NCBI GenBank assembly: GCA_028292485.1
Contig: JAQGMG010000017.1
Location: 1-64,000, forward strand
Direction of reading: 5' to 3'
Length of the DNA stretch: 64,000 bases
DNA from: Rhodocyclales bacterium
GTDB lineage: Bacteria; Pseudomonadota; Gammaproteobacteria; Burkholderiales; Rhodocyclaceae
Shown here: one piece after another, positions 51,502 through 60,230 of the stretch
How positions within the stretch are numbered: position 1 is the first letter of the stretch
How the letters are laid out: every line of letters begins with the position of its first letter
Notes under the pieces: generated by a model
Database searches by the model: none
The model's input: the letters and a program-made list of their open reading frames with translations, nothing else
Told to the model about the DNA's origin: nothing
Made by a program: the position numbers and the translations under genes

Positions 51502-52896
51502 CTAGGCGCAACCGCCTTCGTCAGCGTAGATCGGTTCAGCGTAAAGGTCGTGCACATCGCAATCCGTGACACGAACGCGATAGAAACCACCCGGCTCCAT
51601 ATCGTGACCATCAGGAATCATGACGAGCCCGTCAATGTCCGGTGCATCGCCCTCGGAACGCGCGACTGCGCCCTCCTCATCGACGTCGTCGACCAGTACG
51701 ACAATCTCCTTACCGATCTTGGCTTCGAGGCGCTGCGTGCTGATGTCTTCCTGGAATTCCATGAGGCGCGACTTGCGCTCCTGGCGAACTTCCTCGGGTA
51801 CAGGATCAGGCAAGGCATTCGCCGTTGCGCCTTCAACAGGCGAATATGGGAAGCAGCCGACGCGATCCAGCTGCGCCTCTTCCAGGAAGCCGAGCAGCTC
51901 TTCAAACTCTTGCTCCGTCTCGCCCGGGAAGCCAGCGATGAAGGTGCTACGAATCGTCAGATCAGGGCATATCTCGCGCCAGCGGCGAATGCGTTCGAGA
52001 TTGTTCTCGGCGCTCGCCGGGCGCTTCATGAGCTTGAGGATGCGCGGGCTGGCATGCTGGAACGGCACGTCGAGGTACGGAAGTATCTTGCCCTCGGCCA
52101 TCAGCGGAATGATGTCGTCGACGCTGGGATACGGATAGACGTAGTGCAGACGCACCCACACGTCGAGCTCCGACAACGCGCTGCACAGGTCATAGAGCTT
52201 GGTCTTCACCGGCTTGCCATTGACGAAACCGGTGCGGTATTTGACGTCGACGCCATAGGCGCTGGTGTCCTGCGAGATGACGAGAATTTCCTTCACGCCG
52301 GCATTGACCAAGGCTTCGGCTTCGCGCATCACATCGTGGATGGGACGCGACACAAGGTCGCCACGCATCGAGGGAATGATGCAGAAGGTGCAGCGATGAT
52401 TGCAGCCCTCGGAAATTTTCAGATAGGCAAAATGCCCGGGTGTCAGGCGCACGCCCTGCGGCGGCACAAGATCGGTGAAAGGGTCATGAGGCTTGGGCAG
52501 ATACTGATGCACCACGTCCATGACTTCATCGGTTGCATGTGGGCCCGTTACGGCGAGCACCTTGGGATGCGCCATCTGCACGATGCCCTGCCCGCTCGCG
52601 TCCTTCTTCGCGCCGAGACAACCGGTCACGATCACCTTGCCATTTTCCTTGAGCGCCTCGCCGATTGCATCCAGCGACTCCTCCACGGCGGCGTCAATAA
52701 AGCCGCAGGTATTCACCACGACGATATCTGCGCCCTCGTAGCTATTGGAGATGTCATAGCCTTCGGCGCGCAGACGGGTCAGGATATTTTCCGAATCGAC
52801 AGTTGCCTTGGGGCAACCGAGGGACACGAACCCGACCTTGGGAGTGTTGCCCGAAATGGCGCCCGAAGCGAATCGGGGGATGATGATTGAACTCAA
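51502..52896 (-). CDS. rimO: Ribosomal protein uS12 methylthiotransferase RimO
   Basis: A 464-residue radical-SAM enzyme that methylthiolates Asp in ribosomal protein S12. The N-terminal UPF0004 domain supplies Cys28, Cys64 and Cys93. The radical-SAM cluster is Cys165-x3-Cys169-x2-Cys172 ([16 protein letters not shown]), and the C-terminus is a TRAM domain. Further motifs: [14 protein letters not shown] and [13 protein letters not shown]. The start is TTG, with GGAAGG about eleven bases upstream. No closer ATG exists. RimO is preferred to MiaB because of the [10 protein letters not shown] phrase. Confidence 0.96.
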   Translation of the reverse strand: MSSIIIPRFASGAISGNTPKVGFVSLGCPKATVDSENILTRLRAEGYDISNSYEGADIVVVNTCGFIDAAVEESLDAIGEALKENGKVIVTGCLGAKKDASGQGIVQMAHPKVLAVTGPHATDEVMDVVHQYLPKPHDPFTDLVPPQGVRLTPGHFAYLKISEGCNHRCTFCIIPSMRGDLVSRPIHDVMREAEALVNAGVKEILVISQDTSAYGVDVKYRTGFVNGKPVKTKLYDLCSALSELDVWVRLHYVYPYPSVDDIIPLMAEGKILPYLDVPFQHASPRILKLMKRPASAENNLERIRRWREICPDLTIRSTFIAGFPGETEQEFEELLGFLEEAQLDRVGCFPYSPVEGATANALPDPVPEEVRQERKSRLMEFQEDISTQRLEAKIGKEIVVLVDDVDEEGAVARSEGDAPDIDGLVMIPDGHDMEPGGFYRVRVTDCDVHDLYAEPIYADEGGCA

Positions 52897-52922
52897 AACG
52901 AAGAACCTTCCAGAAAGACAGC

Positions 52923-52946
52923 GGGCGCAGCCACGAGGCTGCGCCC
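52923..52946. other. Strong hairpin upstream of rimO
   Basis: GGGCGCAGCC and GGCTGCGCCC form a perfect ten-base-pair stem with an ACGA loop, 27 bases before the rimO start. It has no T run on the minus strand. It could stabilise or block the 5' end of the rimO mRNA. Confidence 0.6.
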
Positions 52947-53020
52947 TGTTTGCAGGATGCTTGGCATTGCACGTAAGTCGTTATTTTAGCAGGGCTTAGC
53001 GAAAACACCTCACAAAACAA

Positions 53021-53041
53021 AAGCGGCGCTGGAGCGCCGCT
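53021..53041 (-). terminator. Rho-independent terminator after phaR
   Basis: AGCGGCGCT and AGCGCCGCT stem followed on the minus strand by TTTTGTTTT, about 30 bases past the phaR stop. Confidence 0.87.
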
Positions 53042-53069
53042 CTGTCTGGCTGCAAACCAATCTGCCAGC

Positions 53070-53624
53070 TTATTTCTTCTCCTCGTCACCTTTGCCCGGA
53101 AACGGAAAACCGGTGAAGAGATTGCGGGTTTGCGATTCGATCTGTTCCTGCATCTGCGAGAACATGCGACGGCTCTGGTCAACGTATGCCGTCATCATGC
53201 TATTGAGGGCAGGCCCCTGGAAGCTCAGGAACTGGGCCCAAAGGTCCTTGCTCATCGGGCTGTTTTCGCCGTAGAGCGATTTGGTCTGCTCCTGCAACTT
53301 CGACTGCATGTCGGTAAAAGCCGTGATGTTGTTCTCGAGGTAACGCCCCATGAAGCCCTGCATGGCGTTGCCATAGAAACGGATCATCTGCGACAACAGG
53401 TCGCTGGTAAACATCGGCGTGCCGCCGTTTTCTTCTTCCAGAATGATCTGCAGCAGGATGGTGCGGGTGAGATCGTCGCCGCTCTTGGCATCGATGACCT
53501 GGAAGTCTTCCTGCCCAAGTACCAGATCGCGCACATCGGCAAGTGTGATGTAACAGCTCGATGCCGTGTCGTACAGCCGACGATTCGGGTATTTTTTGAT
53601 AAGTCGTGAGTGATGCTCCGCCAT
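53070..53624 (-). CDS. phaR: PHA synthesis repressor PhaR
   Basis: A 184-residue DNA- and PHA-binding regulator. The N-terminal PHB accumulation regulatory domain is plain (RLIKKYPNRRLYDTASSCYI, VLGQEDFQVIDAKSGDDLTR), followed by helical PHB_acc repeats (SDLLSQMIRFYGNAMQGFM, AFTDMQSKLQEQTKSL). It represses phaP and other PHA genes until granules titrate it away. A good ribosome binding site (GGAGG) precedes the ATG. It lies downstream of two phaB genes and phaC on the same strand. Confidence 0.95.
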   Translation of the reverse strand: MAEHHSRLIKKYPNRRLYDTASSCYITLADVRDLVLGQEDFQVIDAKSGDDLTRTILLQIILEEENGGTPMFTSDLLSQMIRFYGNAMQGFMGRYLENNITAFTDMQSKLQEQTKSLYGENSPMSKDLWAQFLSFQGPALNSMMTAYVDQSRRMFSQMQEQIESQTRNLFTGFPFPGKGDEEKK

Positions 53625-53795
53625 GTCGTCCTCCGGAGGCCTGCTGTTTATGACGTTTTGCGAGATACGCGCCGTCGCAAGACTACACGTGACCGCACCG
53701 TCTTTCTATGGTTTGCTGCAGCTATGAGAAGCGCAAAAGCAGCACGCTGCAAAGAAAACCGACTACTACTTAGGAACTAGTTCTCGCTTTGCAGC

Positions 53796-53848
53796 ATACA
53801 CCACGACAGCGTTTGTGTAGCCGTGGTGTATCCACGCCCTGTGGCGTG
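53796..53848 (-). terminator. Tandem hairpins after the first phaB
   Basis: A ten-base-pair stem (ATACACCACG and CGTGGTGTAT, 53796-53831) and a smaller one (CACGCC-CTGT-GGCGTG, 53833-53848) lie directly after the phaB stop and 170 bases before phaR. No clear T run. They may reduce read-through into phaR. The rest of the gap holds no gene I can support. Confidence 0.5.
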
Positions 53849-54589
53849 TCAGCCCATGTGCAAGCCGCCGTTGATATTGATGGTCGCGCCCGTGATGTAA
53901 CCGGCCTTGTCGGAGGCCAGGTAGGCACACAGATCACCGATCTCTTCAGGCTTGCCGAGACGGCCTGCGGGTACCGTGGCAATGATTGCCTCGCGCACTT
54001 CTTCCTTGATCGCCATGACCATGTCGGTGCCGATATAGCCTGGTGCGATGGCGTTGACCGTCACGCCCTTCTTGGCAACTTCCTGGGCGAGAGCCTTGGT
54101 CACGCCGAGGATACCGGCCTTGGCAGCGGAGTAATTGGCCTGACCGAACTGACCCTTGACGCCATTGACCGAAGAGATGTTGATCACGCGACCATAGCCA
54201 CGCTCTGCCATGCTCGGCAGGATGTGGTGGGTGACGTTGAACACGCTGTCGAGATTGGTCGAGATCACCGCATCCCAGTTGGCCTTGTCCATCTTGCGGA
54301 ACATGCCATCGCGGGTGATGCCGGCGTTATTCACCAGCACGTCGATCTGGCCGATCTCGGCTTCGATCTTCTTGACCATGGCGCCACATTGTTCGTAATC
54401 GGTGACATCGGCTTCACCGGCGTAAACGTCGAATCCGTCGGCCTTCATTTTGGCAAGCCATTCATCCTTCGGCGGGAAATCCGGCAGGCAGTTGGCTACG
54501 ACTTTATAGCCCTCGCTCGCCAGCGCCTTACAGATAGCCGTACCCAAGCCACCCATGCCACCTGTTACCAATGCGACGTTCTTCGACAT
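53849..54589 (-). CDS. phaB: Acetoacetyl-CoA reductase PhaB, copy 2
   Basis: A 246-residue short-chain dehydrogenase that reduces acetoacetyl-CoA to (R)-3-hydroxybutyryl-CoA with NADPH. Glycine motif LVTGGMGGLGTAIC, NNAGITRD, catalytic Ser-Tyr-Lys in NISSVNGVKGQFGQANYSAAK and GYIGTDMV are typical of PhaB. It is clearly related to the next upstream gene. The two likely arose by duplication. It lies downstream of phaC on the same strand, consistent with the PHA operon. Confidence 0.9.
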   Translation of the reverse strand: MSKNVALVTGGMGGLGTAICKALASEGYKVVANCLPDFPPKDEWLAKMKADGFDVYAGEADVTDYEQCGAMVKKIEAEIGQIDVLVNNAGITRDGMFRKMDKANWDAVISTNLDSVFNVTHHILPSMAERGYGRVINISSVNGVKGQFGQANYSAAKAGILGVTKALAQEVAKKGVTVNAIAPGYIGTDMVMAIKEEVREAIIATVPAGRLGKPEEIGDLCAYLASDKAGYITGATININGGLHMG

Positions 54590-54671
54590 GATGCACCTCT
54601 CTCTTGATCAAAATCCCGGGCCGGCTCCGACGGGGATCGGGTCGGCCATCCTGCCCCATGCGGGGCAATGC

Positions 54672-55412
54672 TCAATACATGTGCTGCCCGCCGTTGATCG
54701 AGATGTTGCCACCGGTCAGGAATGCCGCTTCGTCCGACGCCAGATAGGCGACCAGGCCAGCAATTTCTTCGGGCTTGCCCAGGCGACTCATGGGTATCTG
54801 CGGCAGAATTTTCGACTCGAGAATTTCCTGCGGAATGGACGTCACCATTTTCGTGCCGATATAGCCCGGTGAAATGGTGTTGACCGTGACGCCATGCTTG
54901 GCCACTTCGAGCGCCAGTGCTTTCGTAAAACCGTGCATGCCGGCCTTGGCTGCCGAGTAATTGGTCTGGCCGAAAGCACCCTTCTGACCGTTGACGGAAG
55001 CGACATTGATGACACGGCCCCACTTGCGCTCGACCATGCCGTCCATGACCTGCTTGGTCATGTTGAAGACGCTGTCGAGGTTGGTGTGAATGACCGCATC
55101 CCAGTCAGCCTTGCCCATCTTCTTGAATGTCATGTCGCGTGTGATACCGGCGTTGTTGACCAGTACGTCCACGTGACCCAGCTCGGCAGTCACTTGTGCG
55201 ACGCAGGCTTGGGCGGAATCAAAGTCAGTCACGTCGCATTTGTAGCCTTTGAACGCATAGCCAAGGTGGTGCATTTTGGTCAGCCATTCGTCTGCCGTTG
55301 TATTGCTCGGCGAATACGTCGTTGCAACCTTGTAGCCAAGCGCGGCCAGCTTGATACATACAGCTTCACCCAGCCCGCCCATACCACCAGTCACCAGCGC
55401 GATTCGAACCAT
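54672..55412 (-). CDS. phaB: Acetoacetyl-CoA reductase PhaB, copy 1
   Basis: A second 246-residue PhaB paralogue with LVTGGMGGLGEAVC, LVNNAGITRDMTF, NVASVNGQKGAFGQTNYSAAK and SPGYIGTKMV. The Ser-Tyr-Lys triad is intact. It lies between phaC and the other phaB, with a small hairpin (TGCCCC-N4-GGGGCA) between the two. Both may be active. One may favour different chain lengths. No phaA (thiolase) is present in the window. Confidence 0.9.
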   Translation of the reverse strand: MVRIALVTGGMGGLGEAVCIKLAALGYKVATTYSPSNTTADEWLTKMHHLGYAFKGYKCDVTDFDSAQACVAQVTAELGHVDVLVNNAGITRDMTFKKMGKADWDAVIHTNLDSVFNMTKQVMDGMVERKWGRVINVASVNGQKGAFGQTNYSAAKAGMHGFTKALALEVAKHGVTVNTISPGYIGTKMVTSIPQEILESKILPQIPMSRLGKPEEIAGLVAYLASDEAAFLTGGNISINGGQHMY

Positions 55413-55453
55413 TTATTGTCTCCAGTTTTAGTTTTTGCCCGCGTGCAAACAAC

Positions 55454-55484
55454 AAGAGGCGCAGCCGGGGCAGCTGCGCCTCTT
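55454..55484 (-). terminator. Hairpin between phaC and phaB
   Basis: AAGAGGCGCAGC and GCTGCGCCTCTT form a twelve-base-pair stem in the 77-base gap after phaC, followed on the minus strand by a short T-rich run. It is probably an attenuator, letting phaC be made at a different level from phaB. Confidence 0.65.
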
Positions 55485-55489
55485 CCATA

Positions 55490-57262
55490 TTACAACTTCT
55501 CTTTGACGTAGCTGCCAGGCGCTGCTTCCATCTGCTTGTATTGGCGATTGCCCAGACGCGTACGTGCCGAAACCTGTTTGCCACTGCGCTGCTTGAGCCA
55601 GTCGATCCAGTGCGGCCACCAGCTGCCCTTCTGTTCTGCTGCGGTCTCAAGCCATTCTGCCGAGGTTGCCGCAGAGGCGTCATTGGTCCAGTAATTGCGC
55701 TTGTTCTTCGCCGCCGGATTGACGACACCTGCGATATGGCCACTGGCGCCAAGCACGAAAGTGGAGTTGCCGTTCAGCAGACGACGGCCAAGGTAGGAAG
55801 TTTGCCAGGGCACGATGTGATCCTCGCGCGCAGCCATGAAATATGCCGGACAGGTAATGCGGCCAAGGTCCACTTTCTCGCCGAGCATCTCGAGCTTGCC
55901 TGGAATACGCAGATTGTTTTCCAGGTACATATTGCGCAGGTACCAGGCAGCAAACGGGCCTGGAAGATTGGTGCTGTCGGAGTTCCAGTACAGCAGATCG
56001 AACACCGGCGGCTTGTTACCCTTGAGGTAGTTGTCGACCACGTAATTCCAGATCAGGTCGTTCGGCCGCAAGCTGGAGAAGATATTGGAAAGCTCGCGTC
56101 CATTCATGAGGCCGCTCTTGCCTATCGTTACTTCCTTGGCGGCAACGGCTGTCTCATCGACATAGCAAGCGATCTCGCCGGTTTCGGAGAAGTCGAGCAA
56201 GGCGGTGAGGAAAGTCACGCTCTCGACCGGATCTTCGCCGCGCGCATACGCCACAGCCAGCGCACTCGCCACAAGTGTGCCGCCAATGCAGAAACCGAGC
56301 ACATTGGGTTTGGCGACCTTGCCGATATCGCGCACGACTTCGAGCGCCTTGAGTACGCCGTCACCGACATAATCGTCCCAGTTCAGCGTGGACTGCTCGG
56401 CCTTCGGATTGCGCCAAGAAACCAGGAACACCGTCAGCCCCTGCTCCACCGCGTAGCGAACGAAGGAGTTCTCAGGCTGCAGATCGAGGATGTAGTATTT
56501 GTTGATGCACGGCGGCACGATCAGCAAGGGCGCCTCGCTGACCTTGTCGCTGAGCGGCGCGTACTGGATCAGCTGCATGACATCGTTTTCGTAGATCACC
56601 GAGCCTTGCGTGGTGGCCAGATTGACGCCGACCTCGAAGGCGGTGTCATCCGTCATCGAGATGCGCCCCTTCTCCATGTCGGCGATCATGTTCATCACGC
56701 CCGCGGTAACGCTTTCACCCTTGGTTGCCAGCGCGCGCTGCACGAATTCCGGATTGGTCGCAGCAAAATTGGCTGGAGACAGCGCTTCCACATATTGCTT
56801 GGTGAAAAACTGCAGGCGGCTCTTGGCGTGCTTGTCGGCAATTGGCAGGGCATCGGCAAGGGCCGTGAGGTATTGCGAATTCAGCACATACGCCTGACGG
56901 ATGTAATCGTAGAATGGACTGTTGGACCATTCCGGCGCAGTGAAACGACGATCCTTGATGGCGGCAGGAACGACGGGGTCGGCAGGCGTCTCGTCTGCCT
57001 TGCGACCTGCGATGCTGTTCCACAGCCGCGCATGCGTTTCCAGGTGCTGGCGTTGCAGCTGCGTCAATTTTTCCGTATCGAGATTGAATCCTGGCAATGT
57101 GGGCATGCCTGGAAATGCAGTACCGGCGGGCATTTGCGACACAGCGTGTGGCACGGCATTTTGCACATTGCCGAGTTGTTGCAGGAAGGTTTGCATGAAT
57201 GCCTGACCGTTACGGATCATGCCTTCAAGTGCTTCGCGGGACATCTCTGGTGTTTTATTCAT
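55490..57262 (-). CDS. phaC: Class I poly(3-hydroxyalkanoate) synthase PhaC
   Basis: A 590-residue polymerase that builds polyhydroxybutyrate from 3-hydroxyacyl-CoA on the granule surface. The lipase-like box is GFCIGG with nucleophile Cys325; Asp481 (AAREDHIVPW) and His509 (GASGHIAGVV) complete the triad. The conserved stretches LLIVPPCINKYYILDLQP and FLVSWRNPKAEQ are present. Class I is indicated by length and absence of a phaE partner. The Met at 57262 (MNKTPEMSREA) is used. Other Mets 13 and 34 codons upstream are possible and the ribosome binding site is weak. Its promoter carries a putative PhaR dyad. Confidence 0.95.
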   Translation of the reverse strand: MNKTPEMSREALEGMIRNGQAFMQTFLQQLGNVQNAVPHAVSQMPAGTAFPGMPTLPGFNLDTEKLTQLQRQHLETHARLWNSIAGRKADETPADPVVPAAIKDRRFTAPEWSNSPFYDYIRQAYVLNSQYLTALADALPIADKHAKSRLQFFTKQYVEALSPANFAATNPEFVQRALATKGESVTAGVMNMIADMEKGRISMTDDTAFEVGVNLATTQGSVIYENDVMQLIQYAPLSDKVSEAPLLIVPPCINKYYILDLQPENSFVRYAVEQGLTVFLVSWRNPKAEQSTLNWDDYVGDGVLKALEVVRDIGKVAKPNVLGFCIGGTLVASALAVAYARGEDPVESVTFLTALLDFSETGEIACYVDETAVAAKEVTIGKSGLMNGRELSNIFSSLRPNDLIWNYVVDNYLKGNKPPVFDLLYWNSDSTNLPGPFAAWYLRNMYLENNLRIPGKLEMLGEKVDLGRITCPAYFMAAREDHIVPWQTSYLGRRLLNGNSTFVLGASGHIAGVVNPAAKNKRNYWTNDASAATSAEWLETAAEQKGSWWPHWIDWLKQRSGKQVSARTRLGNRQYKQMEAAPGSYVKEKL

Positions 57263-57335
57263 GGGGAACTCGGTGAAGTATTGTCGACTGAAACTGCCCA
57301 TCTGCTGCCAGAGCCAATCGCGCGCTCCTGTGGCG

Positions 57336-57364
57336 ATTTTTGCACTGCACAATAAAACCGTCAA
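57336..57364 (-). promoter_or_regulatory. phaC promoter with TGC-N3-GCA dyad
   Basis: On the minus strand TTGACG (+ strand 57359-57364) and AAAAAT (57336-57341) are 17 bases apart. TGCACTGCA (57341-57349), read as TGCAGTGCA on the minus strand, sits across the end of the spacer and the -10. The same nine bases occur twice before phaP. Confidence 0.55.
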
Positions 57365-57375
57365 GTGACGCCCTG

Positions 57376-57594
57376 ATGATCATCATTGCAATCGCCTGGC
57401 TTTATGTCGCCCTGATGCTTTCCATTGGCGCGAGCTCCATGATCGGCGGGGTGCTCGGCTTCGTGGCGTGGGGGCCGCTGCCTTTGGCGATCTTCTGGTA
57501 CATCTTCGGCAGAAAATCACGCAGATTGTCACCACGCAGGTCGTCACCAAATTCGCAGCGTAAACCTGAACCACCATCCAGCTCATCCAGCTGA
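57376..57594 (+). CDS. Small membrane protein divergent from phaC
   Basis: A 72-residue protein with two hydrophobic helices (IIIAIAWLYVALMLSIGAS and GVLGFVAWGPLPLAIFWYIF) and a Lys/Arg/Ser-rich tail. Small proteins of this plan are found beside phaC in Burkholderiales, but no function is known. The ATG at 57376 is chosen over an upstream one, which would add twelve non-hydrophobic residues and overlap the phaC promoter. Its end overlaps the pgeF stop by twelve bases on the other strand. Confidence 0.7.
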   Translation: MIIIAIAWLYVALMLSIGASSMIGGVLGFVAWGPLPLAIFWYIFGRKSRRLSPRRSSPNSQRKPEPPSSSSS

Positions 57595-58347
57595 ATCAGC
57601 ACTTTCACGCCATATCAGGCTTGCCATACGACCGGTAATGCCATCGCGGCGATACGAAAAAAACCGGTCCGCATCACTGACAGTACACAAATCGCCGCCA
57701 GAAATTGCTGTCGCCGGCACACCCGCCGCAGAGAGTCTTTGCCGGGCGAGCAGGAAGATATCGGCCATCCAGCGATCGGCCTTGCCGGGTCGAAAGGCCA
57801 TCGCGGCCTCGGCGCTGTGATGCAGGAACGCTTCACGCACTTCTGGCCCGACCTCGAAATGCGCGGGGCCGATCGCCGGGCCCAGCCATGCGATGAGCTC
57901 TGCCGGCGCAGCCTGCATCGACGCCACGCAGGCTTCCAGTACCCCGTCGCAAAGCCCACGCCAACCGGCATGAGCGACAGCAACCACGCTGCCGGCCCGA
58001 TCTGTCAGCAGCACGGGCAGACAATCTGCAGTCATGATGGCGCAGACCACGTCAGCCTGGCGCGCAAGCACCGCATCGGCGGTGTCGTCACCGCAGGCAT
58101 TGTCAGCATGACAAACCTTAACGCCGTGAACTTGCCGCAGCCAGCGTGGCGCGGCAGGCAGCAAAGAAGACAGGCGACGGCGGTTTTCGGCCACATCCTG
58201 CACCGCGTCGCCAACGTGGTCGCCCAGATTAAGGCTCTGGTAAGGCCCGGCACTAACGCCGCCATGGCGTGTGGTGACGAACGCTTTGACGTTGGGTGGC
58301 GCGGACCAATCGGGAGTTATCGTGGAAATGTGCATACTGAAGTGCAT
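57583..58347 (-). CDS. pgeF: Peptidoglycan editing factor PgeF (laccase domain, YfiH family)
   Basis: A 254-residue cytoplasmic protein of the multicopper-oxidase-like YfiH/DUF152 family. Metal-binding signature residues are visible in RHGGVSAGPY, IMTADCLPVLL (Cys) and AVAHAGWRGL (His), with FFSYRRDGITGRMASLIW near the end. YfiH trims misincorporated amino acids from peptidoglycan precursors. Purine nucleoside phosphorylase activity has been reported for other members. It lies 27 bases after rluD, a common pairing. A second Met four codons in is an alternative start. Confidence 0.9.
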   Translation of the reverse strand: MHFSMHISTITPDWSAPPNVKAFVTTRHGGVSAGPYQSLNLGDHVGDAVQDVAENRRRLSSLLPAAPRWLRQVHGVKVCHADNACGDDTADAVLARQADVVCAIMTADCLPVLLTDRAGSVVAVAHAGWRGLCDGVLEACVASMQAAPAELIAWLGPAIGPAHFEVGPEVREAFLHHSAEAAMAFRPGKADRWMADIFLLARQRLSAAGVPATAISGGDLCTVSDADRFFSYRRDGITGRMASLIWRESADSAG

Positions 58348-58374
58348 ACGGAATACCCGACGCTGGACTGCGGT

Positions 58375-59292
58375 TCAGGCCTCGGTACGCACGGCGGCAA
58401 TGAGGGCACGCAGATCTTCGGCAACCGGCACATCCCATTGCACCGGCTGATTCGAATACGGATGCAGCAAGCCGAGGCGGAATGCGTGCAACGCCTGACG
58501 TGTGAAATTCGCCGCTGCACGAATGGTCTGGCGCTTCGGCCCATACACGGGGTCGCCGACGAGGGGATGGCCTACGTGAGCCATATGTACACGAATCTGG
58601 TGTGTGCGCCCGGTTTCGAGCACGCACTCAACGTGCGTACAGCGGGCGAACTGTTCGATCACCCGGTAATGCGTGCGCGCCGGCTTCCCGTTCTCCACCA
58701 CCGCCATTTTCACGCGTTGTGTCGGGTGGCGCCCGATTGGCGCATCGACGAAACCGATCTGGTTTGGCTTGCCCAGCACGAGTGCTGCGTAATGCCGCTT
58801 GACGCTATGCTCCTGTAACTGGCGCACCAGATTGGTCTGCGCAGTCAGCGTGCGCGCCACGACCATGAGGCCTGAGGTCTCCTTGTCCAGTCGGTGCACG
58901 ATGCCGGCACGCGGCAATTCCCCCAGCGACCTGTCGTGTGCCAGCAAGGCGTTGAGCAAGGTGCCGGTCCAGTTGCCGCTGCCAGGATGAACGACAAGCC
59001 CGGCCGGCTTGTTGATCACGATCAGATGCTCGTCTTCGAAGACGATGTCGAGCGGAATATCTTCGGGTGCATCGGCCAGCGCAGCGGGGTGCGCTACCGG
59101 CTCGACCCCGATGAGTTCGCCGCCCGCAAGCTTGTGCTTGGTATCCACCAGGACACGCCCGGAAACACTCACACGGCCGTCACGAATCCAGTCCTGCAAG
59201 CGGCTGCGGGAGTGCTCCGGCAACATTCTGGCCAGCGCTGCATCAAGCCGCATTCCCCCCAGATCGTTTGGCACGACGATTTGTACATGCAT
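58375..59292 (-). CDS. rluD: 23S rRNA pseudouridine synthase RluD
   Basis: A 305-residue enzyme that makes pseudouridines in helix 69 of 23S rRNA. It has an N-terminal S4 RNA-binding domain (RLDAALARMLPEHSRSRLQD) and a RluA catalytic domain with Asp in GIVHRLDKETSGLMVVA, then TGRTHQIRVHMAHVGHPLVGD. The Met at 59292 is chosen. A far longer reading would run through the divergent bamD start. The ribosome binding site (GGGGAG) abuts the ATG unusually closely. It is co-transcribed with pgeF. Confidence 0.92.
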   Translation of the reverse strand: MHVQIVVPNDLGGMRLDAALARMLPEHSRSRLQDWIRDGRVSVSGRVLVDTKHKLAGGELIGVEPVAHPAALADAPEDIPLDIVFEDEHLIVINKPAGLVVHPGSGNWTGTLLNALLAHDRSLGELPRAGIVHRLDKETSGLMVVARTLTAQTNLVRQLQEHSVKRHYAALVLGKPNQIGFVDAPIGRHPTQRVKMAVVENGKPARTHYRVIEQFARCTHVECVLETGRTHQIRVHMAHVGHPLVGDPVYGPKRQTIRAAANFTRQALHAFRLGLLHPYSNQPVQWDVPVAEDLRALIAAVRTEA

Positions 59293-59321
59293 CTCCCCAC
59301 TTGGGGGATCGGCCCTTCCGC

Positions 59322-59327
59322 TATAAT
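59322..59327 (+). promoter_or_regulatory. -10 element of bamD
   Basis: A perfect TATAAT 29 bases before the bamD start. A candidate -35 (CTTGGG or TTGGGG near 59300-59306) is poor. The divergent rluD starts 30 bases to the left. Confidence 0.5.
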
Positions 59328-59356
59328 CGGCGGTCTCTTTTGTCGGCGGTGTTGGA

Positions 59357-60142
59357 ATGTTCAAGCTCACGCTTCGTAGTGTACCCGCAGTTCTCGTGCT
59401 TGTTGGCGCGCTTGCCCTCACGGCGTGCGGCACCACAGAAGACAGACTGAAGGGAGAAACGCCGCAGGCTCTCTTCGACGAGGCCAAGGAACTGGAAACC
59501 GCTGGCGTTTGGGAGCGGGCCATCAAGGGCTTCGAACAGCTTGAGGGCACCTTTCCCTATGGCCGCCATGCACAGCAGGCGCAGCTGGAAATCGCGTACA
59601 TCTATTATCGGATGAAGGAAACTGCCTCGGCCGTGGCTGCGTGCGACCGCTTCATCAAGCAATATCCGAGTCACCCGAATGTCGATTACGCCTTTTACCT
59701 CAAGGGTCTGGCGACGCAGGTTGCCGAAGACTCCTTCATGGACTTCCTCTATGAACGCGATATCGCTGATCTCGATCAGGTAGCGACGCGCGAGTCCTTC
59801 GATATTTTCAGGGATCTCGTTACACGTTTCCCGGAAAGTCGCTACGTGCCGGATGCGCGCGCGCGCATGACAAAGATCGTTGACGCTCTGGCACGTCACG
59901 AACTCAAGGTTGCACGCTATTACCTGCGCCGCGGTGCGCCGCTTGCCGCAGTGAATCGCGCCAAAGGCATCCTTAAAAATCATGCGGACTCGCCGGTTGT
60001 CGAAGAAGCCCTGGCCATCATGATCAGCGGCTACTCGCAGCTCGGACTGGCAACGCTCAAGACAGATGCTGAACGCGTACTGCGCCAGAACTACCCGAAG
60101 AGTGCCTATCTGGCGGGCAACTACGAGCCTCCCGCGCGCTGA
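59357..60142 (+). CDS. bamD: Outer-membrane protein assembly factor BamD
   Basis: A 261-residue outer-membrane lipoprotein of the BAM complex, with lipobox LTAC at residues 21-24. It consists of TPR repeats (ALFDEAKELETAGVWERAI, HAQQAQLEIAYIYYRMKE, PSHPNVDYAFYLKGLATQ, FPESRYVPDARARM, ARYYLRRGAPLAAVNRAK). The close similarity in motif order and length to ComL/BamD supports this. The rluD gene is divergent, as often seen in proteobacteria. Confidence 0.95.
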   Translation: MFKLTLRSVPAVLVLVGALALTACGTTEDRLKGETPQALFDEAKELETAGVWERAIKGFEQLEGTFPYGRHAQQAQLEIAYIYYRMKETASAVAACDRFIKQYPSHPNVDYAFYLKGLATQVAEDSFMDFLYERDIADLDQVATRESFDIFRDLVTRFPESRYVPDARARMTKIVDALARHELKVARYYLRRGAPLAAVNRAKGILKNHADSPVVEEALAIMISGYSQLGLATLKTDAERVLRQNYPKSAYLAGNYEPPAR

Positions 60143-60230
60143 CGCCAGTCGCCCTTGGTGGTCGCGGTGGCGGCGCGTCCATCTCTCCGGCCTCTGAATT
60201 CATTCCCGTCCTCGCTTCAAGACGAAGACC

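Noticed and set aside
54659-54667. TGCGGGGCA as a further PhaR site between the phaB genes
   Set aside because: It is part of the hairpin TGCCCC-ATGC-GGGGCA and lies inside the operon, so a hairpin explains it better.
55541-57355. A 604-codon open frame opposite phaC
   Set aside because: It is an antisense shadow of a GC-rich gene. phaC has intact catalytic residues and the antisense product matches no family.
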